64,000 nt of DNA from JAZBPO01 sp963691775 (lineage in GTDB: Bacteria > Pseudomonadota > Gammaproteobacteria > Pseudomonadales > Azotimanducaceae): contig OY829369.1 in assembly GCA_963691775.1 (NCBI GenBank), forward strand, positions 3,224,001 to 3,288,000, written 5' to 3'. Under the pieces are notes generated by a model. It was not told where the DNA came from and made no database searches. It worked only from the letters and a program-made list of their open reading frames with translations. A program made the position numbers and the translations under genes. Below, piece after piece: positions 48,698 to 58,057 of this stretch (position 1 is its first letter; the number at the start of each line of letters is the position of its first letter).

Positions 48698-49270
48698 ATG
48701 CGTGTCTGGCTGTGCGCCGGAGCGCTGGTTTTAGCCGGTTGCGGTGAGGATTCGCCGGCCCCGGACGCTGCCCTGTCGGACACTGCCGGTGCGGCCGTCG
48801 TCGAGGCCCCCGCGCCCGCTCCGGCGGTCGCGCTGCTCGACGGCACCGATATGCCCATAGAGGCGTTTCGCGGCGGCTGGCTCTTCGTCAACTACTGGGC
48901 GGAGTGGTGCGCGCCCTGCCTGGAGGAAATTCCGGAGTTGAATCATCTGCACGCCTCCTCCGCGGAGGTGTTCGTGCTCGGGATCAACTTCGATCAGCTT
49001 GAGCCGGAGGTCATGCGCCCTCAGGTTGCGTCGCTGGGCATCGAGTTTCCCGTAGCCGCCGGCGATCCGACCGCGGCGCTTGGCCTGGCGCTGCCGGAAG
49101 TTCTGCCGTCTACTTTTGTCTTCGATCCCGCCGGTCAGCAGGTCGCTGTTCTGCGCGGGCCGCAGACGCTCGAGGATCTGCACGGCGCCATGGGGGGCGC
49201 GGCGACGGAGCGCGCCGGTGACGCCGCCCTCGGCGAAGATCTGTCCGAGCCGAGCGCCGGCACGGACTGA
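48698..49270 (+). CDS. TlpA-like thioredoxin-fold lipoprotein
   Basis: 190 residues from the ATG at 48698. Lipobox LAGC with Cys15, then an Ala/Pro linker, then a thioredoxin fold with WCAPC (C71, C74) and the cis-Pro loop LPSTFVFD. Envelope disulfide reductase or cytochrome-c maturation-like helper. The acidic tail is disordered. Starts immediately after the yihY stop. Confidence 0.88.
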   Translation: MRVWLCAGALVLAGCGEDSPAPDAALSDTAGAAVVEAPAPAPAVALLDGTDMPIEAFRGGWLFVNYWAEWCAPCLEEIPELNHLHASSAEVFVLGINFDQLEPEVMRPQVASLGIEFPVAAGDPTAALGLALPEVLPSTFVFDPAGQQVAVLRGPQTLEDLHGAMGGAATERAGDAALGEDLSEPSAGTD

Positions 49271-49273
49271 TCT

Positions 49274-49954
49274 TCATTCGGGATCACAGGTCGCAAGGCG
49301 CGCCGCGTAGCACGACGTCATGAGGTCTCGGGCATCGCCCCGGGTTGTGGTTCGCCAGTTCCGGTTCCACGCCCGATATACCCGCTCGGGGTAAGACAGG
49401 TCCCTGCGATTACCGTGGTAGCGCGTCAGGGCGCGCACTGCATCCCCTGATTCGCGATCGAGGTAGTGCGCAAGAATGGTCATGCCGTAGCGCACGTTCG
49501 TAGACATATCCGCGAGGTTGTCCTCGTCGCGACCGAGTTCGTGCTTCCAGAACGGCATCACCTGCATCAGCCCCTGCGCGCCCGCGCTCGACAGGGCGAA
49601 GCGATCGAAGGCGCTTTCGACTTCGATGACCGCCAGCGCCAGTTCCGGATCGATCTCATGCCGATGAGCCTCGTGCCAGACGAGCCCGAGCAGCGTAAGG
49701 CGCTCTTGCGGATCTGGCATGAGGTGCGAAAGGGCAGCGTCCTTGGCGTACAGCCAGACCTCAGCATCGAAGCGATCGCGGCCCGCGTCTTCGTCTGCAA
49801 GGACCGCGGCAAGCTCAGTGCGAACTGCCGCGATCTCCGCAGCGTCCAGGTCGCCGCGGGTCGCCGCATGTGTGGATGCCGTTGCCAGCAACGCGCAGAT
49901 CAGCGTCGACGCCGCGATCGCAGTGCAAGCGCGCGCAAGCGCCTCTCGGCGCAC
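49274..49954 (-). CDS. Lytic transglycosylase, SLT family
   Basis: 226 residues from an ATG. Signal peptide of about 31 residues, an N-terminal helical stretch, then the SLT domain with catalytic Glu113 in IEVESAFDRFALSSAGAQGLMQVMP, followed by NVRYGMTILAHYLDR and YHGNRRDLSYPERV. Cleaves the MurNAc-GlcNAc bond of peptidoglycan with 1,6-anhydro product. Sits between proS and a thioredoxin-like gene, convergent with the latter. Confidence 0.9.
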   Translation of the reverse strand: MRREALARACTAIAASTLICALLATASTHAATRGDLDAAEIAAVRTELAAVLADEDAGRDRFDAEVWLYAKDAALSHLMPDPQERLTLLGLVWHEAHRHEIDPELALAVIEVESAFDRFALSSAGAQGLMQVMPFWKHELGRDEDNLADMSTNVRYGMTILAHYLDRESGDAVRALTRYHGNRRDLSYPERVYRAWNRNWRTTTRGDARDLMTSCYAARLATCDPE

Positions 49955-49970
49955 GGATCGTGATCCGACC

Positions 49971-51695
49971 TTAGCCGAGGCCCCGCTCGGCTAGAAACGC
50001 GGGCAACGCCTCGAGTTTCACGCGCTGGCTGTCGCTATCGCTGCGACCCCGGTACTCGACTTCACCGTCTGCGAGCGCCCGTTCGCCGACCACAATGCGA
50101 TGCGGAATCCCGATGAGTTCCATATCGGCAAACTTCACGCCTGGCCGTTCGTTCCGGTCGTCCATGAGCGGATCGACGCCCGCAGCGCGCAGCTCGGCGT
50201 ACAGCTGGTCGGCGGTTGTGCGGACGATCTCGCTCTTGTGGGCGTTGAGCGGAACGATGACGAGCCGCCAGGGCGCGATTGCGTCCGGCCAGATGATGCC
50301 CGCGTCGTCGTGGCTCTGCTCGATGGCAGCACCGACCACGCGCGTGATGCCGAAGCCGTAGGTGCCCATCGTGATCGGTTGCGCATCGCCTGCTTCGTCC
50401 TGAACCGTGGCCTTCATGGGCGCTGAGTACTTCTGGCCGAGCTTGAAGATGTGGCCCACCTCGATTCCCCGGCGCAGACGAAGCGTGCCTTTGCCGTCCG
50501 GGCTCGGATCGCCCTCAACGACGTTGCGCAGATCCTCGATGCGCACGCGCGCGCCGTCGATCGCGACATCGCGGTCCCAGTTCACGCCGATGTGGTGGTA
50601 GCCGTCCTCGTTCGCGCCGCAGCTGAAGTCGGCGAGCAGCGCGGCTGCGCGGTCGACGATCACGGGAATGTCGAGATCAACGGGGCCCAGCGAGCCGGGT
50701 CCTGCGCCGATCCGGGCACGAATATCGGCTTCCGGTGCGAGCTCGAACTGCTCGGCGACGCCCGTGAGCTTTGCCGCCTTGATCTCGTTCAGATCGTGAT
50801 CGCCACGCAGCACGAGTGCGACCAGATCGCCTTCCCCTTCGCCGCGCACGACGAGGGTCTTCACCCCGGCGTCGAGCCCGTGGCCGAGAAAATCCGCAGC
50901 TTCCTGCATGGTGCGTACGTTCGGGGTCGCGACCTTCTCCATCTCGCGGCCTGGCGCCGCGCGTTCGCCCGCTGGGGTCAGCGCTTCGGCAAGCTCGACG
51001 TTCGCGGCGTAGTCAGAGCTGTCGGAGAACGCAACGATGTCTTCGCCCGCGTCCGCCAGCACCTGGAATTCGTGTGACTCGGCTCCGCCGATGTTGCCGG
51101 TGTCTGCAAGGACAGGCCTGAAGTCGAGACCGATGCGTTCGAGGATGCGCGAATAGCAGCGGTGCATCGCGACGTATGCGTCTTCAAGGCTTTCGGCGTC
51201 GAGATGGAAGGAGTAGCCGTCCTTCATGACGAATTCCCGCGCGCGCATGACGCCGAAACGCGGCCGAATCTCGTCCCTGAACTTGGTTTGAATCTGATAC
51301 AGGTTCAGCGGGAGCTGCTTGTAGCTCTTCACTTCACGGCGGACGAGATCCGTGATGACTTCTTCGTGTGTGGGACCGAAACAGAACTCGCGCGCGTGTC
51401 GGTCGTCGAAGCGCAGCAGCTCTGGGCCGTACAGGTCCCAGCGTCCGCTTTCTTCCCAGAGTTCGGCTGGCTGCACCGCGGGCATGAGCACTTCCTGCGC
51501 GCCGATGGCCTCGAGTTCTTCGCGCACGATGGCCTCCACGCGACGGACAACCCGCAGCCCGAGCGGCATCCAGGTGTAGATTCCGGCAGCGAGCCGTCGG
51601 ATCAGGCCGGCACGCAGCATCAGGCGATGGCTGGGAATTTCCGCGTCTGCAGGATCTTCCTTGAGCGTCGACAACAGGAGGGCGGAGGTTCTCAT
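49971..51695 (-). CDS. proS: Prolyl-tRNA synthetase
   Basis: 574 residues from an ATG, the bacterial-type length. Class II motif 1 (PLGLRVVRRVEAIVREELEAIGAQEVLMPAVQP), motif 2 (FRDEIRPRFGVMRAREFVMKDGYSF), the editing insertion (about residues 220-400), motif 3 (TMGTYGFGITRVVGA) and the anticodon-binding domain. Charges tRNA-Pro and hydrolyses mischarged Ala-tRNA-Pro. Confidence 0.96.
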   Translation of the reverse strand: MRTSALLLSTLKEDPADAEIPSHRLMLRAGLIRRLAAGIYTWMPLGLRVVRRVEAIVREELEAIGAQEVLMPAVQPAELWEESGRWDLYGPELLRFDDRHAREFCFGPTHEEVITDLVRREVKSYKQLPLNLYQIQTKFRDEIRPRFGVMRAREFVMKDGYSFHLDAESLEDAYVAMHRCYSRILERIGLDFRPVLADTGNIGGAESHEFQVLADAGEDIVAFSDSSDYAANVELAEALTPAGERAAPGREMEKVATPNVRTMQEAADFLGHGLDAGVKTLVVRGEGEGDLVALVLRGDHDLNEIKAAKLTGVAEQFELAPEADIRARIGAGPGSLGPVDLDIPVIVDRAAALLADFSCGANEDGYHHIGVNWDRDVAIDGARVRIEDLRNVVEGDPSPDGKGTLRLRRGIEVGHIFKLGQKYSAPMKATVQDEAGDAQPITMGTYGFGITRVVGAAIEQSHDDAGIIWPDAIAPWRLVIVPLNAHKSEIVRTTADQLYAELRAAGVDPLMDDRNERPGVKFADMELIGIPHRIVVGERALADGEVEYRGRSDSDSQRVKLEALPAFLAERGLG

Positions 51696-51816
51696 CGGTC
51701 TTCCGGTGTAGCAGGCGCGTATGCGCGAAGGCCGGCGATTCTACGCCCCGGCTCGGCACACATGAAGGAGAGGAAGACGGCAGGAGGTCAGCGATGCAGA
51801 TGATCAGGCGGGAAGC

Positions 51817-51842
51817 GCGCCCGACACCGACGTGCCGGGCGC
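51817..51842 (-). terminator. Hairpin downstream of the HU gene
   Basis: Perfect 7-bp arms gcgcccg/cgggcgc around a 12-base loop, just past the HU stop; no T-run follows, so termination is only suggested. Confidence 0.35.
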
Positions 51843-51853
51843 AGAGCGCGGTC

Positions 51854-52342
51854 TTACTGCGCCATTTCCTTGAGCTTCTTCAGCGGCGTGATGCGCATGC
51901 GCACCGAGGCCGGCTTTGCGGCGACGTCCATCGTCTCACCGGGGCGGAACGGGTTCGGTACACCTTTGCGAGCCCGTTGTGCGGGCTTCTTGACGGTCTT
52001 GATCTTGAGCAGACCCGGAAGGGTGAACTCACCCACCGCGCGCTTCTTCACGTGACGCTCGATGACCGTTTCGAGCTCTGCCATCACGTCTGAGACCTGC
52101 TTGCGGCTCAGGCCGGTGTTCGCGGCGATTTCGTTGAGGATGGCCGTCTTGGTCATCTTTTCCTGCACTGCAGTGGCCTTCTTGGCCGGTGCCTTTGCTG
52201 CAGCAGGTGCTTTCTTCGGTGCAGCCTTCTTGGCCGGTGCCTTTTTGGCCGGTGCTTTCTTGGCCGCCGGCTTCTTAGCAGCCGGCTTCTTGGCGGCCGG
52301 CTTCTTGGCCGGGGCCTTGCTCGCGGTTTTTCTGGCAGCCAT
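51854..52342 (-). CDS. HU-family DNA-binding protein with histone H1-like N-terminus
   Basis: 162 residues from an ATG with AGGGA eight bases upstream. Residues about 1-55 are AAKKPAAKK-type repeats, like histone H1 tails; the remainder is an HU-fold domain (MTKTAILNEIAANTGLSRKQVSDVMAELETVIERHV..GEFTLPGLLKIK..). The usual NPRTG arm is replaced by the GVPNPFRPGE sequence. A nucleoid-associated protein; the tail should strengthen nonspecific DNA binding. Confidence 0.92.
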   Translation of the reverse strand: MAARKTASKAPAKKPAAKKPAAKKPAAKKAPAKKAPAKKAAPKKAPAAAKAPAKKATAVQEKMTKTAILNEIAANTGLSRKQVSDVMAELETVIERHVKKRAVGEFTLPGLLKIKTVKKPAQRARKGVPNPFRPGETMDVAAKPASVRMRITPLKKLKEMAQ

Positions 52343-52839
52343 GCATTCGATCCCTATGTGGAACGTGAGAGTCTCTCCGTTGGAGCACGAAGCATCCGCG
52401 GCGACCCTGGAATCGACGGGCGAACAGGAAGGTGCAGGAACGTCTGGGTGATCGCGGCAGGGTCGGCGACCCGGCTCTACGACTCCGAGTTCTGACCTGC
52501 GCTCCCCTGGACGCTAGAAGATGCCCGGGTCGATCGACGGCGCGTCGACTCCGAACCTCGGCAGCCCCGCCCTCGTTACCCCTGAAGCATGGCGCTGCCG
52601 AGCGATTTATAGCTCAGCGCGCTTGCCGTCTTCAAGCCGATTGGGGCGAAAAGCCCTAAAAAACGAGTGTTTTTCGCCTTTTTCTGATGTTCTGAAATGA
52701 ATGCATGCTGTTTCTGCGGCGTTAGGGAGCAATCGCATCAGACGATCAGCCCTTGAAATGCGCGCGGAAGGCCCTAAAAAGGGCGCTCAGCGCGACTCGA
52801 GTGCCGTCCGGACGGCGCTGCCACGGAGCAGAATTCGAC
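52343..52839. other. Divergent intergenic region, HU gene and fmdB
   Basis: About 500 bp without a convincing gene. It contains two hairpins (52645-52683 and a gccctaaaaagggc palindrome around 52771-52785). Both HU and fmdB promoters should lie here. AT-rich around 52640-52700. Confidence 0.6.
52645..52683 (+). terminator. Rho-independent terminator-like hairpin with no upstream plus-strand gene
   Basis: Stem ggcgaaaa/ttttcgcc followed by a run of five T; an inner aaaaac/gtttttt-type hairpin (aaaaac-gagt-gttttt) could compete. On the plus strand there is no annotated gene before it, so it may end a small RNA, or may be a regulatory hairpin. Confidence 0.5.
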
Positions 52840-53184
52840 ATGCCGATCTATGAATACCAGTGCGACAATTGCGGAGGCGTCTTCGAGGCGATCCAGAAAT
52901 TCAGCGACGATCCGCTTACGGAATGTCGCCTATGTGGTCATGAGGGCATTCGAAAATTGTTGTCTGCGCCGGCCTTTCGACTGAAAGGCAGCGGCTGGTA
53001 CGAGACCGATTTCAAGAAGGACAAGCAGAAGAACCTTGCGAAGAAGGAAGCTGACGGGGGAGGGGGTGATTCGAAATCAGAATCCAAGTCCTCTTCCGCT
53101 TCGTCGAGTGCCAGCTCGGGAACGGCATCCAAAAGCAGCGGCAGCGAGTCGAAATCGACGAGCAAGGCGAAAGACGCGACCTGA
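52840..53184 (+). CDS. FmdB-family zinc ribbon protein
   Basis: 114 residues from the ATG at 52840. N-terminal zinc ribbon MPIYEYQCDNCG with CxxC (9,12) and CRLCG (about 29-33), then LLSAPAFRLKGSGWYETDF, diagnostic of FmdB proteins. The C-terminal half is Ser/Lys/Ala low-complexity. Located immediately upstream of aspS, its usual place in gammaproteobacteria. Function unknown, probably regulatory. Confidence 0.9.
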   Translation: MPIYEYQCDNCGGVFEAIQKFSDDPLTECRLCGHEGIRKLLSAPAFRLKGSGWYETDFKKDKQKNLAKKEADGGGGDSKSESKSSSASSSASSGTASKSSGSESKSTSKAKDAT

Positions 53185-53349
53185 CTCTGCCCCCTCGCGC
53201 TGGAGGGGTTTGGCGCGGCCTGCTAGCATCCGCGCCGCTCCGCCAGAGGGCGGCCGCGGGCGGCACTTCCCACCCGAGCAAGCCGCCATCCTCAGGATTG
53301 CCACTGAATCCCGAACCGAACTCGAACGGCTCCACGCGAGGGGACCCGA

Positions 53350-55146
53350 ATGCGCTCTCATTACTGCGGTGACGTCACCGCATCGCTCGTCGGCGAAACC
53401 GTCGAACTCTGCGGCTGGGTGCAGCGCCGTCGCGATCACGGCGGCGTGATCTTCCTGGACATGCGCGACCGCGAAGGGATCGTGCAGGTTGTCTTCGATC
53501 CGGATACGGAAGAAAGCTTCGCGCTCGCCGATCGCGTGCGAAGCGAATATGTCCTGCGCATCGTCGGCCGCGTGCGGCCGCGCCAGGAAGGCTCCGTCAA
53601 TGTGAAGATGAAGACGGGTGAGATCGAGGTTCTTGGCAAGGAACTCACGATTCTCAATGCGTCTGCCACGCCGCCGTTCCAGCTCGATGAATATTCTGAC
53701 GCCGGCGAAGATGTGCGCCTGCGTCACCGCTATCTCGATCTCCGTCGCCCGGAGATGGCGGACAATCTCAAGCTGCGAGCGCGCGTCACCAGCATCGTTC
53801 GCCGCGAGCTCGAGGCAGCTGGCTGTATTGATGTGGAAACGCCCGTGCTCACGCGGGCAACGCCAGAGGGCGCGCGCGACTACCTCGTACCGTCGCGGAC
53901 CTATCCCGGCAATTTCTTTGCGCTTCCGCAGTCGCCACAGTTGTTCAAGCAACTGCTCATGGTTGCCGGCATCGATCGCTATTACCAGATCGCGCGCTGC
54001 TTTCGTGACGAGGACCTGCGCGCCGATCGCCAGCCCGAGTTCACGCAGATCGATATCGAGCTGTCCTTTACAGATGAAGAGGAAGTGATCGCGCTCACGG
54101 AGCGGATGCTGCGCGCGGTGTTTTCCGCGGTGCACGGTGTCGAGCTGCCGGAGTTTCCTCGCATGAGCTGGCACGAGGCCATGGAACTCTATGGCTCCGA
54201 CAAGCCTGATCTGCGCAACCCCCTGAGGCTCGTGGACGTTGCTGACCTCATGGCCGACGTCGAGTTCAAGGTTTTCGCCGGCCCCGCTAAGGACCCGGAT
54301 GGTCGCGTCGCAGCCCTGCGTGCCCCCGGAGCCGCGTCCCTGTCGCGAAAGGTCATCGACGATTACACGAAGTTCGTGAGCCTCTACGGCGCGCGCGGTC
54401 TCGCCTATATCAAGGTGAACGACCTCGCCGCAGGCATGGACGGCCTGCAGTCGCCGATCATCAAGTTCCTTCCGGCCGAGGTGGTGGCCTCCGTGCTTCA
54501 GCGCGTCGGCGCCGAGAATGGGGACGTGGTCTTCTTCGGCGCTGACAGCTTCGGGGTCGTGTGCGACGCGCTCGGCGCGCTGCGCGACAAGGTTGCCGCG
54601 GATCTCGGAATCGTCGCCGACGGCTATGCGCCGGCCTGGGTCGAGCGCTTTCCGATGTTCGAGCGTGCGAAAGATGGCTCCCTGACCCCGCTGCACCACC
54701 CATTCACGGCGCCATCGTGCTCGCCGGAGGAACTCCGTGATGCGCCCGCAGCCGCACTGTCGCGGGCCTATGATGTCGTTCTCAATGGTTACGAGGTGGG
54801 TGGCGGCAGCATCCGGATTCACGAGAACGAAATGCAGCGCGCGGTCTTCGACGTGCTCGGCATCGGCGAGGAGGCGGAGGTGAAATTCGGGTTCCTGCTT
54901 GATGCGTTGAAGTACGGTTGTCCGCCCCACGGGGGCATTGCCCTCGGTCTCGACCGTCTCGTGATGTTGCTTGCCGGCACCACGGCGATTCGCGAAGTCA
55001 TTGCGTTCCCCAAGACGCAGACGGCGTCTTGTCTGCTCACGGCGGCGCCGGGCGAAGTGGACGATGCACAATTGCGCGACCTCGGTATTCGCTTGCGCGA
55101 GCGCAAGGTAGAAGAAAAGAAGCAGGCGGACGCCGGCGAGGGCTGA
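53350..55146 (+). CDS. aspS: Aspartyl-tRNA synthetase
   Basis: 598 residues from an ATG with GAGGGG seven bases upstream. OB-fold anticodon-binding domain (about 1-110, WVQRRRDHGGVIFLDMRDREGIVQVV), class II motif 1-2 (RYLDLRRPEMADNLKLRARV, CFRDEDLRADRQPEFTQIDIELSF), the bacterial GAD-type insertion (about 280-410) and motif 3 GIALGLDRLVMLLAG. Whether it charges tRNA-Asn too cannot be told here. Followed 34 bp later by yebC. Confidence 0.96.
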   Translation: MRSHYCGDVTASLVGETVELCGWVQRRRDHGGVIFLDMRDREGIVQVVFDPDTEESFALADRVRSEYVLRIVGRVRPRQEGSVNVKMKTGEIEVLGKELTILNASATPPFQLDEYSDAGEDVRLRHRYLDLRRPEMADNLKLRARVTSIVRRELEAAGCIDVETPVLTRATPEGARDYLVPSRTYPGNFFALPQSPQLFKQLLMVAGIDRYYQIARCFRDEDLRADRQPEFTQIDIELSFTDEEEVIALTERMLRAVFSAVHGVELPEFPRMSWHEAMELYGSDKPDLRNPLRLVDVADLMADVEFKVFAGPAKDPDGRVAALRAPGAASLSRKVIDDYTKFVSLYGARGLAYIKVNDLAAGMDGLQSPIIKFLPAEVVASVLQRVGAENGDVVFFGADSFGVVCDALGALRDKVAADLGIVADGYAPAWVERFPMFERAKDGSLTPLHHPFTAPSCSPEELRDAPAAALSRAYDVVLNGYEVGGGSIRIHENEMQRAVFDVLGIGEEAEVKFGFLLDALKYGCPPHGGIALGLDRLVMLLAGTTAIREVIAFPKTQTASCLLTAAPGEVDDAQLRDLGIRLRERKVEEKKQADAGEG

Positions 55147-55180
55147 GCCCTGCGCCCGCGCGGAACGGAGAGGACGGACG

Positions 55181-55918
55181 ATGGCCGGGCACAGCAAGTG
55201 GGCCAACATCAAGCACAAGAAAGCCGCAGTCGACGCGAAGCGCGGCAAGGTCTGGACGAAGATCATTCGTGAGATCACCGTCGCCGCCCGCGTGGGCGGC
55301 GGCGAGATTGCCGACAACCCGCGCCTGCGCCTTGCCGTCGACAAGGCGACTGGCGCCAACATGCCAAAGGACACCATTGCGCGCGCCATTCAGCGTGGCG
55401 CCGGTGGCGGCGAGAACGACAACGTCGAGGAATTGACCTACGAGGGGTACGGCCCCTCTGGCGTCGCGATCCTCGTTGAGGCCATGACCGACAATCGCAA
55501 TCGCACCGTTGCGGAGGTCCGTCATGCGTTTACCAAGCACGGCGGTAATCTCGGCACCGACGGCTCCGTTGCCTACCTCTTCAACAAGAAAGGCGTTTTC
55601 AGCTTTGCGCCCGGCGCCGACGAAGACGCGATCCTCGAAGCGGCATTGGAAGCTGGCGCAGACGATGTCGAGAGCCAGGAAGACGGCTCCGTGCAGGTCA
55701 TCACCACGCCGGATACGTTTGAAGCGGTCAAGGATGCGCTCGCAGCCGTCGAGCTCGAGGCCGACGATGCGGAGGTGACGATGGTGCCGGACACCTATTC
55801 CGATCTGGATGCAGACACCTCCGAAACCGTCATGAAACTCGTTGAGCGCCTAGAGGATCTCGACGACGTGCAAAACGTGTTCACCAACGCTTCTTACGAC
55901 GATTCGGTTTACGAGTAA
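55181..55918 (+). CDS. yebC: YebC/PmpR-family protein
   Basis: 245 residues from an ATG with GGAGAGG upstream (AGHSKWANIKHKKAAVDAKRGKVWTKI is the family signature). Three-domain protein, shown in other bacteria to bind promoter DNA or, more recently, to help ribosomes through proline stretches. Upstream of ruvC as usual. Confidence 0.95.
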   Translation: MAGHSKWANIKHKKAAVDAKRGKVWTKIIREITVAARVGGGEIADNPRLRLAVDKATGANMPKDTIARAIQRGAGGGENDNVEELTYEGYGPSGVAILVEAMTDNRNRTVAEVRHAFTKHGGNLGTDGSVAYLFNKKGVFSFAPGADEDAILEAALEAGADDVESQEDGSVQVITTPDTFEAVKDALAAVELEADDAEVTMVPDTYSDLDADTSETVMKLVERLEDLDDVQNVFTNASYDDSVYE

Positions 55919-55919
55919 G

Positions 55920-56690
55920 GCCCGCTGCTTCGTTCTGGCGAGTGAGAGGGGCTTGGCGCTGCTTCGTTCTTTCAAGTGGGAGGGGCTTGGCGCTACCGCC
56001 CCCCTCCGGTAGGAGGGGCCAAGGGCACGGCGGGCTTCGCCGCTTGCTGCGCATGGCCCCGGGGGTGGGAGCGTTTGGGTTTGCTTCGTTCTTGGGGGTG
56101 GAAGGTTTCGAGGATGGTTCTGCCTTGCAAGTGAGAGGGTTCGGGCGCTGCCGCTGCCTTCGGTAGGAGGGGCCAAGGGCGTGCGCGGGCTTCGCCGCTT
56201 GCTGCGCATGGCCCCGGGGGTGGGAGCGTCTGGGTTTGTTTCGTTCTTGGGGGTGGAAGGCGTCGGGGGTGTTCTGCCTTGCAAGTGAGAGGGTTCGGGC
56301 GCTGCCGCTGCCTCCGGTAGGAGGGGCCAAGGGCGCTCGCGGGCTTCGCCGCTTGCTGCGCATGGCCCCGGTGGTGGGGGCGTCTGGGTTTGCTTCGTTC
56401 TTGGGGGTGGAAGGCGTCGGGGTTGGTTCTGCCTTGCAAGTGAGAGGTTTCGGGCGCTGCCGCTGCCTCCGGTAGGAGGGGTCAAGGGCGCGCGCGGGCT
56501 TCGCCGCTTGCTGCGCATGTCCCCGGGAGTGGGGGCGTCTGGGTTTGCTTCGTTCTTGGGGGTGGAAGGCGTCGGGGTTGGTTCTGCCTTGCAAGTGAGA
56601 GGTTTCGGGCGCTGCCGCCGCCTCCGGTAGGAGGGGCCAAGGGCGCGCGCGGGCTTCGCCGCTTGCTGCGCATGGCCCCGACCTCCCACT
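55920..56690. repeat. Tandem repeat array, about 155-bp period, 4-5 units
   Basis: Units anchored by ggaggggccaaggg at about 56011, 56166, 56321, 56475 and 56627, and by cttgcaagtgagag at 56124, 56278, 56433 and 56588. Each unit contains ggcttcgccgcttgctgcgcatggccccggg and a Gly-rich stretch. The long minus-strand frames across it (363 and 306 codons) are repeat artefacts. Confidence 0.88.
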
Positions 56691-56850
56691 CCCGGGGCCA
56701 TGCGCACCGGCGGGCGCAGACCCGCCGTGCCCTTGGCCCCAGCCACCGAAGGCGGCGGCAGCGCCAAGCCCCTCCCACTTGCAAAACCGAAGCGACGCCA
56801 AGCCCCTTTCACCAGCCAGAACAAAGCAACGGCAGCCTCCCAGCCCCTAA
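56665..56850. repeat. Inverted copy of the 155-bp unit
   Basis: The array ends in a strong hairpin (tgcgcatggcccc ... ggggccatgcgca, arms about 56668-56704) and continues as a partial reverse-complement unit up to the ruvC promoter region. Confidence 0.8.
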
Positions 56851-56900
56851 GCACCAAAACAGCGCCCCAGCCCTGCATCGCGACACAGTAGACTCCGCGC

Positions 56901-57422
56901 ATGACCATCATCCTCGGCATCGATCCCGGTTCCCGCGTCACGGGCTATGGCCTGGTCAACGCCGTGGGCAACAAGCAGGAGTACGTTGCGAGCGGCTGCA
57001 TTCGTACCGGCAAGGGCGAACTGCCGGAGCGGCTCGGCAAGATCCAGGAGGGTCTGCACGAGGTCATCGAGACCTATCGCCCCGAAGAGGCGGCGATCGA
57101 GAAGGTCTTCGTGTATCGCAGCGCTGATTCCGCATTGAAGCTTGGGCAGGCGCGCGGCGCTGCACTGCTCACGGCGGTGATGGCCGGTCTTCCCCTCGCC
57201 GAGTACGCGGCACCCAAGATCAAGCAGGCGCTCACTGGGACAGGCAACGCTGACAAGGCGCAGGTCTCGCACATGGTTCAGGTGATGCTCGGCATTCGCG
57301 GCGACCTGCAGTCGGACGCCGCGGACGCCCTCGCGATTGCTATCTGCCACGTGCACAGCCAGCGTGGGCTCGTGCGGCTCGCGGGTGCGCGCAGCTTTCG
57401 TCGCAGTCGTCTCCAGCGCTGA
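56901..57422 (+). CDS. ruvC: Holliday junction resolvase RuvC
   Basis: 173 residues from an ATG. Catalytic acids: D7 in GIDPGSRVTGYG, E67/E68-type in AAIEKVFVYRSADSALKLGQARGA and the C-terminal DAADALAIAICH. Resolves Holliday junctions as a dimer within the RuvABC complex. 23 bp before ruvA. Confidence 0.95.
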   Translation: MTIILGIDPGSRVTGYGLVNAVGNKQEYVASGCIRTGKGELPERLGKIQEGLHEVIETYRPEEAAIEKVFVYRSADSALKLGQARGAALLTAVMAGLPLAEYAAPKIKQALTGTGNADKAQVSHMVQVMLGIRGDLQSDAADALAIAICHVHSQRGLVRLAGARSFRRSRLQR

Positions 57423-57445
57423 CTCATAGAACGAAGGAGTAAGGG

Positions 57446-58057
57446 ATGATTGGACGCCTTCGCGGCACGGTGGTCGAGAAGCGTCCGCCGTTTCTGATCC
57501 TTGACGTGGGCGGCATTGGCTACGAGATCGAGGCGCCGCTGTCGACATTCTTCGATCTGCCCGAGGGCGAGCTCGTGCTGCACGCCCATCTCGTGGTCCG
57601 CGACGATGCCCATCTGTTGTTCGGTTTTCGCTCGCGCGGCGAACGCGATCTCTTCCGCGCGCTCATTCGAGTCAACGGTGTAGGTCCCAAGCTCGCGCTT
57701 ACCTTGCTCTCCGGCATAGAAGCAGCCGAGTTCGTGCGCTGCGTGCAAGACGGCGACGTCGCCACGCTCACGCGTTTACCCGGGGTCGGAAAAAAGACCG
57801 CAGAGCGGCTGATCGTGGAAATGCGCGATCGAATCGCGGATACCTTTGGTGAACACCTTCCAGCCGAGCTGGGGCAGGCGGCGGTCAAGCCAGCGGAAGG
57901 CCCGGCGATCAATCGCGTGCTTGAGGAAGCGGAAGGTGCGCTTATCGCGCTCGGTTACAAGCCGACTGAAGCAGCGAAAGCGGTCAACGCTGCGCATGAG
58001 GATGGCGTGACGACGGAAGAGCTGATTCGTCGGGCGCTGAAGGGAATGGTTGCGTAG
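57446..58057 (+). CDS. ruvA: Holliday junction branch migration protein RuvA
   Basis: 203 residues from an ATG with AAGGAG upstream. OB-fold domain MIGRLRGTVVEKRPPFLILDVGGIGYEI, helix-hairpin-helix pairs VNGVGPKLALTLL and LPGVGKKTAERLI, and the C-terminal RuvB-binding helix domain AEGALIALGYKPTEAAKAV. Tetramer that binds the junction. Confidence 0.96.
   Translation: MIGRLRGTVVEKRPPFLILDVGGIGYEIEAPLSTFFDLPEGELVLHAHLVVRDDAHLLFGFRSRGERDLFRALIRVNGVGPKLALTLLSGIEAAEFVRCVQDGDVATLTRLPGVGKKTAERLIVEMRDRIADTFGEHLPAELGQAAVKPAEGPAINRVLEEAEGALIALGYKPTEAAKAVNAAHEDGVTTEELIRRALKGMVA

Noticed and set aside
52590..52660. tRNA-like sequence (tatagctcag... ttcaagcc)
   Set aside because: Fragments recall D- and T-arm consensus, but no anticodon arm or acceptor stem can be formed.
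53077..55389. 770-codon minus-strand frame over aspS
   Set aside because: Exact antisense of the well-supported aspS and fmdB; no family resemblance, so a GC-rich shadow.
55850..56941. 363- and 306-codon minus frames in the yebC-ruvC gap
   Set aside because: Products are low-complexity repeats of the 155-bp tandem unit; the sequence periodicity explains the open frames.
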